From: Sphingopyxis sp. PET50
GTDB taxonomy: Bacteria; Pseudomonadota; Alphaproteobacteria; Sphingomonadales; Sphingomonadaceae
NCBI RefSeq assembly: GCF_025244705.1
Contig: NZ_CP104207.1
Location: 1,426,001 to 1,490,000 of the forward strand
Direction of reading: 5' to 3'
DNA length: 64,000 nucleotides
Numbering within the stretch: position 1 is the first letter of the stretch; each line of letters begins with the position of its first letter. Position numbers and translations under genes: made by a program. Positions 54,845 through 63,697 of this stretch are shown piece after piece. Below the pieces are notes generated by a model. It searched no databases. It saw nothing but the letters and a program-made list of their open reading frames with translations, and was not told the DNA's origin.

Positions 54845-54885
54845 TTTCCCCGGACGTACGGAAACGACCGATAGCTGACGTTTGC

Positions 54886-55001
54886 TCTCCCCTCCCTCTT
54901 AGGGAGGGGTTGGGGGTGGGTAACCGCCGAAGGCGGTGCTCTTCCTTCTTGCTCGCTGCGCTCGCTACCCACCCCTAACCCCTCCCTAAAAGGGAGGGGA
55001 A
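54886..55001. repeat. Dispersed palindromic repeat, family B, inverted copy
   Basis: CTCCCCTCCCTCTTAGGGAG through the reverse of GGGTAGCGAGCGCAGCGAGC to CCTCCCTAAAAGGGAGGGGA: family B in the orientation opposite to 34140-34254. It occupies the 192-bp gap between oxyR and the end of moaE, two convergent genes. Confidence 0.85.
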
Positions 55002-55036
55002 CGGCTTAAATCCACCCCCAAACCGACATCCCGCGC

Positions 55037-55489
55037 TCAGTCTGCGCTCTGTTCCCACCGCTCCGCGCGCGCATGATCCCCATCGCGCTGCTCGACCCAC
55101 CCGACGCGCCCGTCGGCGAACGCCTCGCGCTTCCACAGCATCACGTCGGTCTTGAGCCGGTCGATCAGAAACTCGACCGCCGCCAGCGCCTCGGCGCGAT
55201 GCGCGCTGCTTGCCAGCACCAGCACGATCGTCTCGCCCGGCGCCATGCTCCCGACGCGGTGGATCAGCGTCAGCGCCGCCAGCTTCCAGCGCGCCGCCGC
55301 TTCGGCCGCCAGTTGCTCCAGCCCGCCCGGCGTCAGCACCGGATGATGCTCGAGGAATAGTTCGGTCAGCCCGCCGTCGCCGCGCACCCGCCCGACGAAG
55401 CTGGCGCTCGCACCGTGCCCGCCCGCGTGATGCGCCGCCATTTCCGCCGCAACGTCGATCGCCCCGGCGCCGACCGCTACGCGGATCAT
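55037..55489 (-). CDS. moaE: Molybdopterin synthase catalytic subunit
   Basis: 150 aa. Transfers sulfur from the MoaD thiocarboxylate to cPMP. ASFVGRVRGDGGLTELFLEH is the GxVR signature; TLIHRVGSMAPGETIVLVLA is conserved; the active-site Lys is in TDVMLWKREAFADGRVGWVE. Start ATG 55489, overlapping the moaD stop. Confidence 0.94.
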   Translation of the reverse strand: MIRVAVGAGAIDVAAEMAAHHAGGHGASASFVGRVRGDGGLTELFLEHHPVLTPGGLEQLAAEAAARWKLAALTLIHRVGSMAPGETIVLVLASSAHRAEALAAVEFLIDRLKTDVMLWKREAFADGRVGWVEQRDGDHARAERWEQSAD

Positions 55490-55743
55490 CCGCCGGTCAC
55501 CGGCGGAAACAGCGCGATCTCGCCGCGCGCGGGAAGCAAGGCTCCGGCCCCGGCCATCCGCCCGTCGATCGCGGCGCGGATCTGCGCGGGTTCCGAAAAG
55601 GCCCAGGTCCCCGGCTCGTCGCGCTCGGCCAGCCATCCGATCAGGTCGCCGATCGTCGCCACGCCAGCGGGCGGCGTCACCGTCTCATCGGCGATCCCCA
55701 TCCGTTCGCGCACCCAGGCGAAATAGCTCAGTGTCAGCGCCAC
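55486..55743 (-). CDS. moaD: Molybdopterin synthase sulfur-carrier subunit
   Basis: An 85-aa ubiquitin-like protein ending in the required Gly-Gly (LFPPVTGG), the site of thiocarboxylation. Start GTG 55743 gives (M)ALTLSYFAWVRERMGIADE. It lies 2 bp after pgsA and overlaps moaE by 4 bp. With moaC-moeA at 34 kb the cofactor pathway is split between two loci. Confidence 0.93.
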   Translation of the reverse strand: MALTLSYFAWVRERMGIADETVTPPAGVATIGDLIGWLAERDEPGTWAFSEPAQIRAAIDGRMAGAGALLPARGEIALFPPVTGG

Positions 55744-55745
55744 GC

Positions 55746-56318
55746 TCAGTCCATATGCTTCAGGCCGACGCGCAGATAATCCCAGCCGGTGATCAGCGTG
55801 AGCACCGCGGCGCCCCACAGCGACACCAGCCCCACCGTCTTGATCCACGCCTCCGCGGGCAGCGCCCCCGCCAGGATCAGCGCCCCGAACGCCACCAGCT
55901 GGAACGTCGTCTTCCATTTCGCCAGTTGCGTCACCGGCATCGACACCTGCAGCGTCGCCAGGAATTCGCGCAGGCCCGACACGATGATCTCGCGCAGCAG
56001 GATCATCAGCGCGGCAATGACATGATAGCCGTCGATGTCGCGCGTGAAGACCAGCAACAGGATCACCGCCGCGATCATGATCTTGTCGGCGATCGGGTCG
56101 AGGAAGGCGCCCAGCCGCGACACGATCCCGCGCGAGCGTGCAACATAGCCGTCAAAATAATCGGTAATGCCCATCAGGCAGTAAAGGCCGAAGGCGAGCG
56201 CATAGTCGATCGCCAGCGGCTGGTGCGCGCCGATGCGAATGCCCGGCCACAGCAGGAACAGCAGGATGGGCACCGCCAGGATGCGCGACAAGGTCAGGAT
56301 ATTCGGAAGGCTGAGCAT
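55746..56318 (-). CDS. pgsA: CDP-diacylglycerol-glycerol-3-phosphate 3-phosphatidyltransferase
   Basis: A 190-aa membrane enzyme of phosphatidylglycerol synthesis. The CDP-alcohol phosphotransferase motif is spread over DYFDGYVARSRGIVSRLGAF then LDPIADKI (DG..AR..G...D...D). Hydrophobic helices surround it. N-terminus MLSLPNILTLSRILAVPILL is typical. It is the first gene of the leftward pgsA-moaD-moaE operon. Confidence 0.95.
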   Translation of the reverse strand: MLSLPNILTLSRILAVPILLFLLWPGIRIGAHQPLAIDYALAFGLYCLMGITDYFDGYVARSRGIVSRLGAFLDPIADKIMIAAVILLLVFTRDIDGYHVIAALMILLREIIVSGLREFLATLQVSMPVTQLAKWKTTFQLVAFGALILAGALPAEAWIKTVGLVSLWGAAVLTLITGWDYLRVGLKHMD

Positions 56319-56453
56319 GACCCCTGTTTCCCGCTCGCGCGGCCTTTAGGCTTTGACCCTGCCTCCCCTAGCCGATAAGCCCGCCGGGCGACAACCATAT
56401 TGCCCAAGGGGCGGGCGGATGGCGGCACGAATTTTGATGGGGATGGACCATAT

Positions 56454-57749
56454 ATGACCGGCTCTTTCGCGCTGCTCAAACAGCGCCGGTTCCTGCCCCT
56501 CTTCGTCACCCAGTTGCTCGGCGCGTTCAACGACAATCTGTTCAAGAATGCGATGGTGCTGTTCGTCGTCTATGGCGTGTACAACGACGAAACCCAGGAA
56601 ACGCTGTTCAGCGCGGTCGCGACCGCGCTGTTCATCCTGCCCTTCTTCCTGCTATCGGCGCTCGCGGGGCAGCTCGCCGACACGCGCGACAAGGCGCGGA
56701 TCATCCGCACCGTCAAATTCTGCGAGATCCTCATCATGCTCGTCGGCGGCGCCTACCTCGTGCTCGCCTGGTTGGGCTGGGCGGTGCAACTGGTCGCGAT
56801 CCCGCTGATGATGCTCGCGCTCTTCGCAATGGGCATCCATTCGACCTTCTTCGGCCCGATCAAATATGCGATCCTGCCGCAGCATCTGAAAAGCGACGAG
56901 GTGCTGGGCGGCACCGGCCTGGTCGAGGCGGGCACCTATATCGCGATCCTCGCCGACACCATCCTGGCGGGCGTCATCGACGTCGAATGGGCGGCGCTTG
57001 GCGTCGTCGTCGTCGCGCTCATCGGTTACATGACCTCGCGCGAAGTCCCGCCCGCGCCGCCCGAGCATGAGGAACATGGCATCGACTGGCACATCATCCG
57101 CTCGTCGCGGACGCTGGTCAGCGGCACGATGCACATCCCGCGCCTCTATCTCGCGATCCTGTCGATCAGCTTCTTCTGGACGATCGGCGCGGTGCTGTTC
57201 ATCCAGTTCCCGCCGCTGGTGAAGAATATCCTGCACGCCGACAAGAGCGTCGCCAGCCTGTTCCTCGCGGTCTTCTCGATCGGCATCGCGATCGGCTCGG
57301 TCGCGGTCAACCGCCTGCTCAAGGGCCGGGTGTCGGCGAAATACAGCCCCGCCAGCGTCATCGTCATGGGGCTGTTCGTCCTCGCCTTCTATTGGGTCTG
57401 CCGCAATTGGGAACATGATCCGTCGGGGGTGATGTACGGCATCGACGGCTTCCTCGGCCATGCCGACGTCCTCCCGCTTCTCGCCGCGCTGCTCGGCATC
57501 GCGATCAGCGGCGGCATGTTCGTCGTGCCGCTCTATGCCTTCCTCACCACCACCGTCCCCAAGGACCAGACCGCGCGCACCGTCGCGGCGAACAATATCG
57601 TCAATTCGGGCGCGATGGTCGCGGGCTCGCTGCTGGCGCTGGGGCTCAGCTTCGCCGGCGTCGGCGTCGTCGACCAGCTGCTGATGAGCGCGGTAATGTG
57701 CCTGATCTCGGCCTGGCTCGCGGTGAAACTGCACCGGGCGTGCGATTAG
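56454..57749 (+). CDS. MFS permease, LplT-like
   Basis: 431 aa with 12 hydrophobic segments. FLPLFVTQLLGAFNDNLFKN is the signature of the LplT/lysophospholipid-transporter-like branch, followed by ALAGQLADTRDKARIIRTVK and HSTFFGPIKYAILPQHL. In other bacteria this module is often fused to acyltransferase and AMP-ligase domains (Aas); here it stands alone. Start ATG 56454. Substrate probably lysophospholipid, by family resemblance. Confidence 0.82.
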   Translation: MTGSFALLKQRRFLPLFVTQLLGAFNDNLFKNAMVLFVVYGVYNDETQETLFSAVATALFILPFFLLSALAGQLADTRDKARIIRTVKFCEILIMLVGGAYLVLAWLGWAVQLVAIPLMMLALFAMGIHSTFFGPIKYAILPQHLKSDEVLGGTGLVEAGTYIAILADTILAGVIDVEWAALGVVVVALIGYMTSREVPPAPPEHEEHGIDWHIIRSSRTLVSGTMHIPRLYLAILSISFFWTIGAVLFIQFPPLVKNILHADKSVASLFLAVFSIGIAIGSVAVNRLLKGRVSAKYSPASVIVMGLFVLAFYWVCRNWEHDPSGVMYGIDGFLGHADVLPLLAALLGIAISGGMFVVPLYAFLTTTVPKDQTARTVAANNIVNSGAMVAGSLLALGLSFAGVGVVDQLLMSAVMCLISAWLAVKLHRACD

Positions 57750-57805
57750 GGACGGATCGTCTGTTTCTGATCACGTCGGCATGGGGATGGGAAGCGGCCA
57801 TTCCC

Positions 57806-57945
57806 AAATCCTCCCCGCCCGGCGGGGAGGTGGCAGCGCGAAGCGCTGACGGAGGGGGTTCGCGTCCTGAAGCGACGCTGCTTCAGGCCGACAGCCCCCT
57901 CCACCGCCTTCGGCGGTCCCCCTCCCCGTTCCGGGGAGGATTTGG
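57806..57945. repeat. Dispersed palindromic repeat, family C, copy 2
   Basis: AATCCTCCCCGCCCGGCGGG and CCCGTTCCGGGGAGGATTTG form the outer arms; inner segments include GAAGCGCTGACGGAGGGGG and CCCCCTCCACCGCCTTCGGC. It relates to the element at 23561-23751. It sits between two convergent genes. Confidence 0.75.
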
Positions 57946-57973
57946 ATCATCCGCTACCGCCCGAAACCGGGCC

Positions 57974-58208
57974 TCAGATCAAAAACATCATCGTCGCGGT
58001 AAAGAAGATCGCGAAGCTCTGCAAAAACAGCTTCAGGTCGGTCCCGCCGAACATCGGCTGCGGCCGCCGGTGCTGGGCGATCGCATGGCGCAGTACGCCC
58101 TCCCAATCGGCCGAGCGCGCTCATCCGCGCGATGACCAGCTGCCGCCGACCATGCGCCTTCAGCCGGCCGCGGATGTCGATGCGGAGTTCGGGGTCGAAT
58201 TCGTTCAT
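57974..58208 (-). CDS. Small hypothetical membrane-anchored protein (one frame break)
   Basis: About 77 aa after correction: MNEFDPELRIDIRGRLKAHG, RRQLVIARMSAPADWEGVLR, then HAIAQHRRPQPMFGGTDLKL and a C-terminal helix FLQSFAIFFTATMMFLI. The break at 58110-58116 (forward GCCGAGC for GCCGGC) hides the C-terminal membrane helix. A basic cytoplasmic domain with a single C-terminal helix. Family unknown to me. Confidence 0.65.
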
Positions 58209-58301
58209 AGCCCCAGGCTAGTGGGGTGTTAACGAGTCGGTAAGGTTAAAAAAGCGTTAGCGCGGCGCTGTCCCGCGCCGGGACGCGCGCCGTCCGATCC
58301 C

Positions 58302-59014
58302 TTAACGCGGCATCGGGCGGATCTTGACCCCGCGCTTGTCGGCAAGGCCGCGCTGGAAGGGCAGACAGCGCTGCGGTTTCATCCGTGGCCCCAGGCAATA
58401 GCGCACCTCGGTCAGCCATCCGTCCCTGTCGGTCGCCACGGCCAGCATCTCGGGCCGGATTCCCCGGTTGCGCGCGGCAAAGGCCTGGCGGATCGACCCC
58501 GCGGTCTGCGGCTTCGCGGCCAGCGCCTTCATGTCGGGAAAGTTCACCGTGCGGAACAATATCTCGGCGGCGCGGAAATAGGACGCCGGATCGGGGCTCA
58601 TGCAGGTGCCGTGCTTGGCCCATTCATGCTGGAGCAGCTGCGCCGACGGCGTCATGCACATATGGCGGCGCAGCACCGGCTGCGGCACGATCTTCGCGGG
58701 CCGGCACCATTGCGGATAGCCGGGGTTCGCCGCCTCGGGCCACAGCCCGTGCAGCACCCAGCCGAAGCGGCCATTCTCGCCCGAACATTGGAAACGGTCG
58801 CGCGCATCCCTGGGATTGCGCACCTCGGCGCAATGCTGCGGCGACCAGCTGAGGCTCAGCAGATAGCCGCAGCGATCGGCGGCCTCCGCACCGGCTCGCC
58901 GCGCTTTGGCTGCTCCAGGCGCGGGATGACGGTGCGGTCGGGCGCGACGCAGGCGGGGGCCTGGGCAAGGGCGACGGTGGGGGCCAGTACTCCCGGAATA
59001 AGGCCGTATGACAA
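58302..59014 (-). CDS. Secreted RNase T2 family ribonuclease (one frame break)
   Basis: About 237 aa. The two RNase T2 active-site motifs are present: CAS-I FGWVLHGLWPEA and CAS-II LQHEWAKHGTCMSP. Disulfide cysteines are in RDRFQCSG, YPQWCRP and RYCLGPRMKPQRC. The enzyme cuts RNA through a 2',3'-cyclic phosphate and would act in the periplasm or outside. The start is uncertain: TTG 59014 gives a short leader (SYGLIPGVLAPTVALAQA). The frame shifts near 58889-58896, where one base restored in GAGCCGG yields a GGCCGG-type site and GAEAADRCGYLLSLSW. Confidence 0.8.
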
Positions 59015-59022
59015 TAATCGTC

Positions 59023-59097
59023 GCCCCCGCGCAGGCGGGGGCCGCGATCGGCCTTGCGTGGCGCCTCCAGCGGCCCCCGCCTGCGCGGGGGCGACGT
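59023..59097. repeat. Inverted repeat, family F-like
   Basis: CGCCCCCGCGCAGGCGGGGG and GCCCCCGCCTGCGCGGGGGC enclose about 33 bases between nadC and the RNase gene. It resembles the elements at 16696-16788 and 61208-61294. It may separate nadC transcription from the downstream RNase gene. Confidence 0.7.
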
Positions 59098-59105
59098 GAA
59101 GGAGA

Positions 59106-59951
59106 TCAGGCCAGCGCAAAGTCGAGCCCGATGTCGGCCGCCGGCGCCGACTGGGTCAGCCGCCCGACCGACACATAGGTCACCCCCGTCGCGCCGATGG
59201 CGCCGATCGTGTCGAGCCGCACGCCCCCCGACGCCTCGGTCGGCACCCGTCCGGCGACGATCGCCACCGATTCGCGCAAGGCGGCAAGGTCCATATTGTC
59301 GAGCAGCAGGTGCGTCGCCCCCGCCCCCAGCGCGGGTCCGACCTGATCGACGCGGTCGACCTCGACGATGATATTCGCAATGCCCGCATCGACCGCGCGG
59401 CGCACCGCCGCCTCGACCGATCCCGCAACCGCGACATGATTGTCCTTGATCATCGCGGCGTCCCACAGCCCCATACGGTGATTGGTCGCACCGCCCATCC
59501 GCGTCGCATATTTCTCCAGCACGCGCAGGCCGGGGATCGTCTTGCGCGTGTCGAGCAGCGTCGCCTTGCCGCCCAGCGCATCGACATAGTGCCGCGTCAG
59601 CGTCGCGATGCCCGACAGATGCTGCACCGTGTTCAGCGCCGACCGCTCGGCGGTCAGCATTGCGCGGGCGTTGCCCGACAAGCGCATTAAGTCGGTTCCC
59701 GCGGGCACTTTTTCGCCTTCGCCCACCAGGATTTCGATCTCCATGGCAGGATCGAGCGCGCGAAAGAAGCTTTCGGCGATCGGCAGCCCGGCGACGGTGA
59801 TCGCGTCGCGGCTGTCCATCACCCCCGAAAAGCGCGCGTCCGCGGGGATCACCGCCAGCGAGGTGATATCGCCCCCCTCGCCCAGATCTTCGGCGAAAGT
59901 GGCACGGACGAAGGCGTCGAGATCGAAACCGGGCAGGGAAAAATCGCTCAT
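59106..59951 (-). CDS. nadC: Nicotinate-nucleotide pyrophosphorylase (carboxylating)
   Basis: Converts quinolinate and PRPP to nicotinate mononucleotide in NAD synthesis. 281 aa, intact: ATFAEDLGEGGDITSLAVIP, AERSALNTVQHLSGIATLTR, LDTRKTIPGLRVLEKYATRM (substrate-binding), HRMGLWDAAMIKDNHV, and the barrel end EASGGVRLDTIGAIGATGVT. ATG 59951. nadA/nadB are not in the window. Confidence 0.96.
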   Translation of the reverse strand: MSDFSLPGFDLDAFVRATFAEDLGEGGDITSLAVIPADARFSGVMDSRDAITVAGLPIAESFFRALDPAMEIEILVGEGEKVPAGTDLMRLSGNARAMLTAERSALNTVQHLSGIATLTRHYVDALGGKATLLDTRKTIPGLRVLEKYATRMGGATNHRMGLWDAAMIKDNHVAVAGSVEAAVRRAVDAGIANIIVEVDRVDQVGPALGAGATHLLLDNMDLAALRESVAIVAGRVPTEASGGVRLDTIGAIGATGVTYVSVGRLTQSAPAADIGLDFALA

Positions 59952-59987
59952 GTCGCCCGCGATAAAGCGGCGCCCGCGCAAATCAAC

Positions 59988-60003
59988 TTGACGTTTACGT
60001 CAA
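59988..60003. promoter_or_regulatory. 16-bp palindromic operator candidate between nadC and NMO gene
   Basis: TTGACGTTTACGTCAA is a perfect inverted repeat of TTGACG around TTTA, midway between the divergent starts of nadC (59951) and the nitronate monooxygenase gene (60057). Its form resembles operators of MerR-type regulators of acyl-CoA/branched-chain metabolism (LiuR-like), an inference from memory of the motif. It could instead overlap a -35 (TTGACG). Confidence 0.6.
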
Positions 60004-60056
60004 CTGGCGCTGACATGCACGCCACGCGGCAACTTGGACAACATCCGGAGAGGTTC

Positions 60057-61195
60057 ATGCTATCCCCCATTTGCGCGATGCTCGGCATCGAATTTCCCTT
60101 GCTGGCCTTCTCACACTGTCGCGACGTCGTCGTCGCGGTGTCGAAGGCGGGCGGCATGGGCGTCTTCGGCGCCGCCGCACTGCCGCCCGAACGGCTCGAA
60201 GAGGAACTCGCCTGGATCGACGATCATATCGGCGGCAGACCGTATGGCGTCGATCTGATCGTCCCGAACAGCTTTGCTGAGCAAGGGTGACGCCCCGGCG
60301 CCGGGCGCGCCGGTCATCCCCGAAACCCATCTGGAATTCGCCGCGGGCCTGCTCGCGAAACATGGCATCGACGCGGCGGGACTCGACGATCTGCGCGAGG
60401 CGCGCTCGGCCTTCGGCGACAATATGCGCGAGGATGGCGCGGCGAAACTGCTCGAGGTTGCTTTCCGCCACCCGATCGGCCTGATCGCCAACGCGCTCGG
60501 CGTGCCGCCGCCGCTGATGCTCGAACTCGGCAAGCGCAACGGCGTGCCCGTCGCGGCGCTCGTTGGCACACGCGACCATGCGCTGGCGCAGGTCCGCGCC
60601 GGGGTCGATATCCTCGTCGTCGCGGGCGGCGAAGCCGCGCGGCCATTGCGGTGAAGTCGCGACGATGGTCCTCGTGCCCGAAGTCGCCGCGGCGGTCGAA
60701 GCGGTCGGCGCGAACACCCCGATCCTGGCCGCAGGCGGCATCGTCACCGGGCGGCAGATGGCCGCCGCGATGGCGATGGGCGCGCACGGCGCCTGGACCG
60801 GTTCGGTGTGGCTGACCACGGCGGAGGCCGAAACCAACCCGGTGGTGAAGGAAAAGATGCTCGCCGCCTCGTCGCGCGACACGGTCCGCTCGAAGAGCCG
60901 CACCGGCAAGCCGTCGCGCCAGCTTCGCTCGCCCTGGACCGACGCGTGGGAGGCCGAAGGCGCGCCCAAGCCGCTGCCGATGCCGCTGCAATCGCTGGTC
61001 AGCGAACCCGCGCTGCGCAAGGTCGACAAATTGTCCGAGGGCGGCCACGAAGGCGCCAGGACGCTCGCCACCTATTGGGTCGGCCAGGGCGTCGGCCTGA
61101 TGAACGAGGCGATGGGCGCCGGACAGGTCGTCCAACAGTTCAAGGAAGACTGGATCGCCGCCTGCGAGCGGTTGAACGGGTTCATCGGCGATTGA
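60057..61195 (+). CDS. Nitronate monooxygenase family protein (two frame breaks)
   Basis: An FMN-dependent TIM-barrel enzyme, about 378 aa. MLSPICAMLGIEFPLLAF, then VVVAVSKAGGMGVFGAAALP; catalytic-region VVAGGEAGGHCGEVATMVLV and NTPILAAGGIVTGRQMAAAM. Family members oxidise nitronates; some alphaproteobacterial relatives act in acyl-CoA or aromatic pathways. Breaks: 60276-60282 (GCTGAGC) and 60634-60640 (GCCGCGC), both GCCGGC when restored (SFAGKGDAP; EAGGHCG). Confidence 0.88.
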
Positions 61196-61207
61196 TTAGG
61201 CAAAGCG

Positions 61208-61294
61208 GTGTGCTCCCGCGAAGGCGGGAACCCATCTCCGGACGCCGAAAATCGAGCTGCGCGGGTGATGGGCTCCCGCCTTCGCGGGATCACA
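61208..61294. repeat. Dispersed inverted repeat, family F, copy 2
   Basis: GTGCTCCCGCGAAGGCGGGA, then ACCCATCTCCG, and GGGCTCCCGCCTTCGCGGGA. It closely matches 16696-16788, including GATGGGCTCCCGCCTTCGCG. It lies between two convergent genes. Confidence 0.75.
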
Positions 61295-61306
61295 GCCTCA
61301 TTTGTT

Positions 61307-61756
61307 TCAGGAAACCGTCGCCTTGACGATCTGACCGGGTTCGCGCGGCGGCTCGCCCTTGGGCAGCGCGTCGACATTTTCCATGCCTTCGATCACTTCG
61401 CCCCAGACGGTATATTGGTTGTCGAGGAAGCGGGCATCATCGAAGCAGATGAAGAACTGGCTGTTCGCGCTGTTCGGATTCTGCGAGCGCGCCATCGAAC
61501 AGATGCCGCGGATATGCGGTTCGGCGTTGAACTCCTGCGGCAGGTCGGGAAGCTTGCTGCCGCCCATGCCGGTCCCCGTCGGATCGCCGCCCTGCGCCAT
61601 GAAGCCGGGGATCACACGGTGGAACACGACACCGTCGTAGAAACCTTCCTTCGCGAGCGTCGCGATGCGCTCGACGTGCAGCGGTGCCAGATCGGGGCGC
61701 AGGCGGATGACGACATCGCCGGTCGACAGCGACAGGGTGAGGGTCTGGTCGGACAT
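61307..61756 (-). CDS. Peptidyl-prolyl cis-trans isomerase, cyclophilin type
   Basis: A 149-aa cytoplasmic cyclophilin with no signal peptide. The active site is VVFHRVIPGFMAQGGDPTGT (catalytic Arg and Gln), then GICSMARSQNPNSANSQFFI and VWGEVIEGMENVDAL. Start ATG 61756 behind AGGAGTT. It matches the short bacterial PpiB type. Confidence 0.93.
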   Translation of the reverse strand: MSDQTLTLSLSTGDVVIRLRPDLAPLHVERIATLAKEGFYDGVVFHRVIPGFMAQGGDPTGTGMGGSKLPDLPQEFNAEPHIRGICSMARSQNPNSANSQFFICFDDARFLDNQYTVWGEVIEGMENVDALPKGEPPREPGQIVKATVS

Positions 61757-61892
61757 AAAAACTCCTGTGGAGGGATGCTGGCGGTCCCATAGCGGGCGGC
61801 GGCGGCATTGCCACGCATAATTTCCGGGACTAGGGGAAGGCACGGCCCGCCTCGGGCCAATTTCGGCGCCGCAGCATAGGGAGGACCGCGCG

Positions 61893-63321
61893 ATGGACAA
61901 ACGCGAAGATTCCCTGCCTCCCGACGACATGCTGATCGACGCCGACCGCGAAACCGAACTCGACGAGGACGACCGGCTGAAACCCGAATTCGTCCGCGAT
62001 GTCATCGACCTTGCCGAATCGGGTGAAGCCGAAGCCGCGCGCGAACGCGTCGGGCGCCTCCACCCCGCCGACATCGCCGACCTGTTCGAACTCGCCCGCG
62101 CCGACGAACGCCCGATGCTCGCCGCCGTGCTCGGCGACCTTCTGTCGGCCGATGTGCTGGCGGAGATGAACGATTATGTGCGCGAGGAGCTGATCGACCT
62201 GCTCGCGCCCGAACAGGTCGCCGAACTCGCGTCGGAGATGGATACCGACGACGCGGTCGCGATCATCGAGGACATGGAGGAGGACGAGCAGCAGGCCGTC
62301 CTCGAGGCGATGGAGCCCGAAGATCGCGCCGCGATCGAGGACGCCCTCTCCTTTCCCGAGGAAACCGCCGACCGCCTGATGCAGCGCGAGTTCGTTGCGG
62401 TGCCGGAGCATGTCACGGTCGGCGACGTCATCGACCGGCTGCGCGAAGATGTCCAGCTGACCAGCGATTTCTGGGAAATCTTCGTCGTCGATCCGATGCA
62501 CAAGCCGGTCGGCACCTGCCAGCTGAGCTGGGTGCTGCGCACGCCGCGCGATATCGCGATCAGCGACGTGATGAAGCGCGAACAGACCTTGATCCCAATC
62601 GACATGGATCAGGAAGAGGTCGCGCTGCGCTTCCAGAAATATGCGCTGATCTCCGCCGCCGTCGTCGACAAGGCGGGCCAGCTTCGTCGGCATGATCACC
62701 GTCGACGATGTCGTCCACGTCATCCAGGAAGAGGCGGGCGAGGATATCCTGCGCCTGTCGGGCGCCGGCGACGGCGACATCAACGAACCGATCCGCGAAA
62801 CCTATGTCGCGCGCGTCCGCTGGCTGATCGCCAATCTGGCCACCGCGCTTGTCGCATCGACCGTCATTGCGCTGTTCGGTGGCGCCATCGAACAGATGAT
62901 CGCACTTGCCGTGCTGATGCCGATCGTCGCGGCGGTCGGCGGCAATGCGGCGATGCAGACACTGGCGGTGACGGTCCGCGCGCTGGCGATGAACCAGCTC
63001 ACCGATTCGAACAGTTGGCGCGCGATATTGCGCGAGATGAAGATCGCGCTGCTGAACGGCGGGACGATCGCGATCATCGCCGGGCTCGTCGCCGGCCTCT
63101 GGTTCGCCAATCCCGCGCTGGGGGGAGTGATCGCCGCGGCCATGATCGTCAACATCTTCGTCGCAGGGGTGACCGGGGTTGTGGTGCCGCTCCTGCTCGA
63201 CCGGCTCGATCAGGACCCGGCGGTTTCCAGCTCCATCTTCGTGTCGATGGTAACCGATTCCATGGGCTTCCTGGCCTTCCTCGGTCTCGCGGTGGCCAGC
63301 GGTCTGGTTACGATGGGCTGA
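61893..63321 (+). CDS. mgtE: Magnesium transporter MgtE (one frame break)
   Basis: About 475 aa. An N-terminal superhelical domain (RLHPADIADLFELARADERP, then EMDTDDAVAIIEDMEEDEQQ) is followed by a CBS pair (MQREFVAVPEHVTVGDVIDR, ISDVMKREQTLIPIDMDQEE) and five membrane helices (LMPIVAAVGGNAAMQTLAVT is the MgtE signature). The cytoplasmic domains sense Mg2+ and gate the pore. The break at 62682-62691 hides a GCCGGC (KAGQLAGMITVDDVV). Confidence 0.94.
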
Positions 63322-63544
63322 CAAGGCCCTGAATTCGCAAGCGATTCAAAAGAATCGGAAAAAATTTCGTCGCCCGCATCTTTTTCGGGAACTTATCCAC
63401 CGCCTGGACCGTTTCCCCTTCGAGCAGCGGTCATCGCCCCCCCGCAGCGCTGCTCAGCAACATTGGCCCGGTGCGTATTCCCTCCCCCCCCCTCGAAGCG
63501 CGCCGGGCCATTTTGCAGCCAAGCCCCTGAGTGAGGTCGATATA

Positions 63545-63673
63545 ATGACGAGTTTTCGCGCAATCCTTCTGTCCCTGCTTGCCGCCGTTCTGGTCACGGG
63601 CTGCAATACGGTGAAGGGTGTCGGCCGCGATATCGAGTCGGTCGGCCAGGCCGGGAGCGACGCGATCCACTGA
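63545..63673 (+). CDS. Entericidin A/B-type small lipoprotein
   Basis: A 42-aa product: SFRAILLSLLAAVLVTGCNT is a lipoprotein signal with lipobox VTGC, then KGVGRDIESVGQAGSDAIH. It matches the entericidin (EcnAB) family of membrane lipoproteins linked to stationary-phase lysis in enterics; in alphaproteobacteria the role is unclear. ATG 63545. The 223 bp upstream (63322-63544) contain no other gene. Confidence 0.87.
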   Translation: MTSFRAILLSLLAAVLVTGCNTVKGVGRDIESVGQAGSDAIH

Positions 63674-63697
63674 TCGCGGCAAGTCACTTACCCCCGA

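Noticed and set aside
56400..56453. Upstream ATG at 56400 for the LplT-like permease
   Set aside because: It would add a hydrophilic Gly/Asp-rich stretch before the first helix; ATG 56454 leads directly into the conserved FLPLFVTQLLGAFNDN region.
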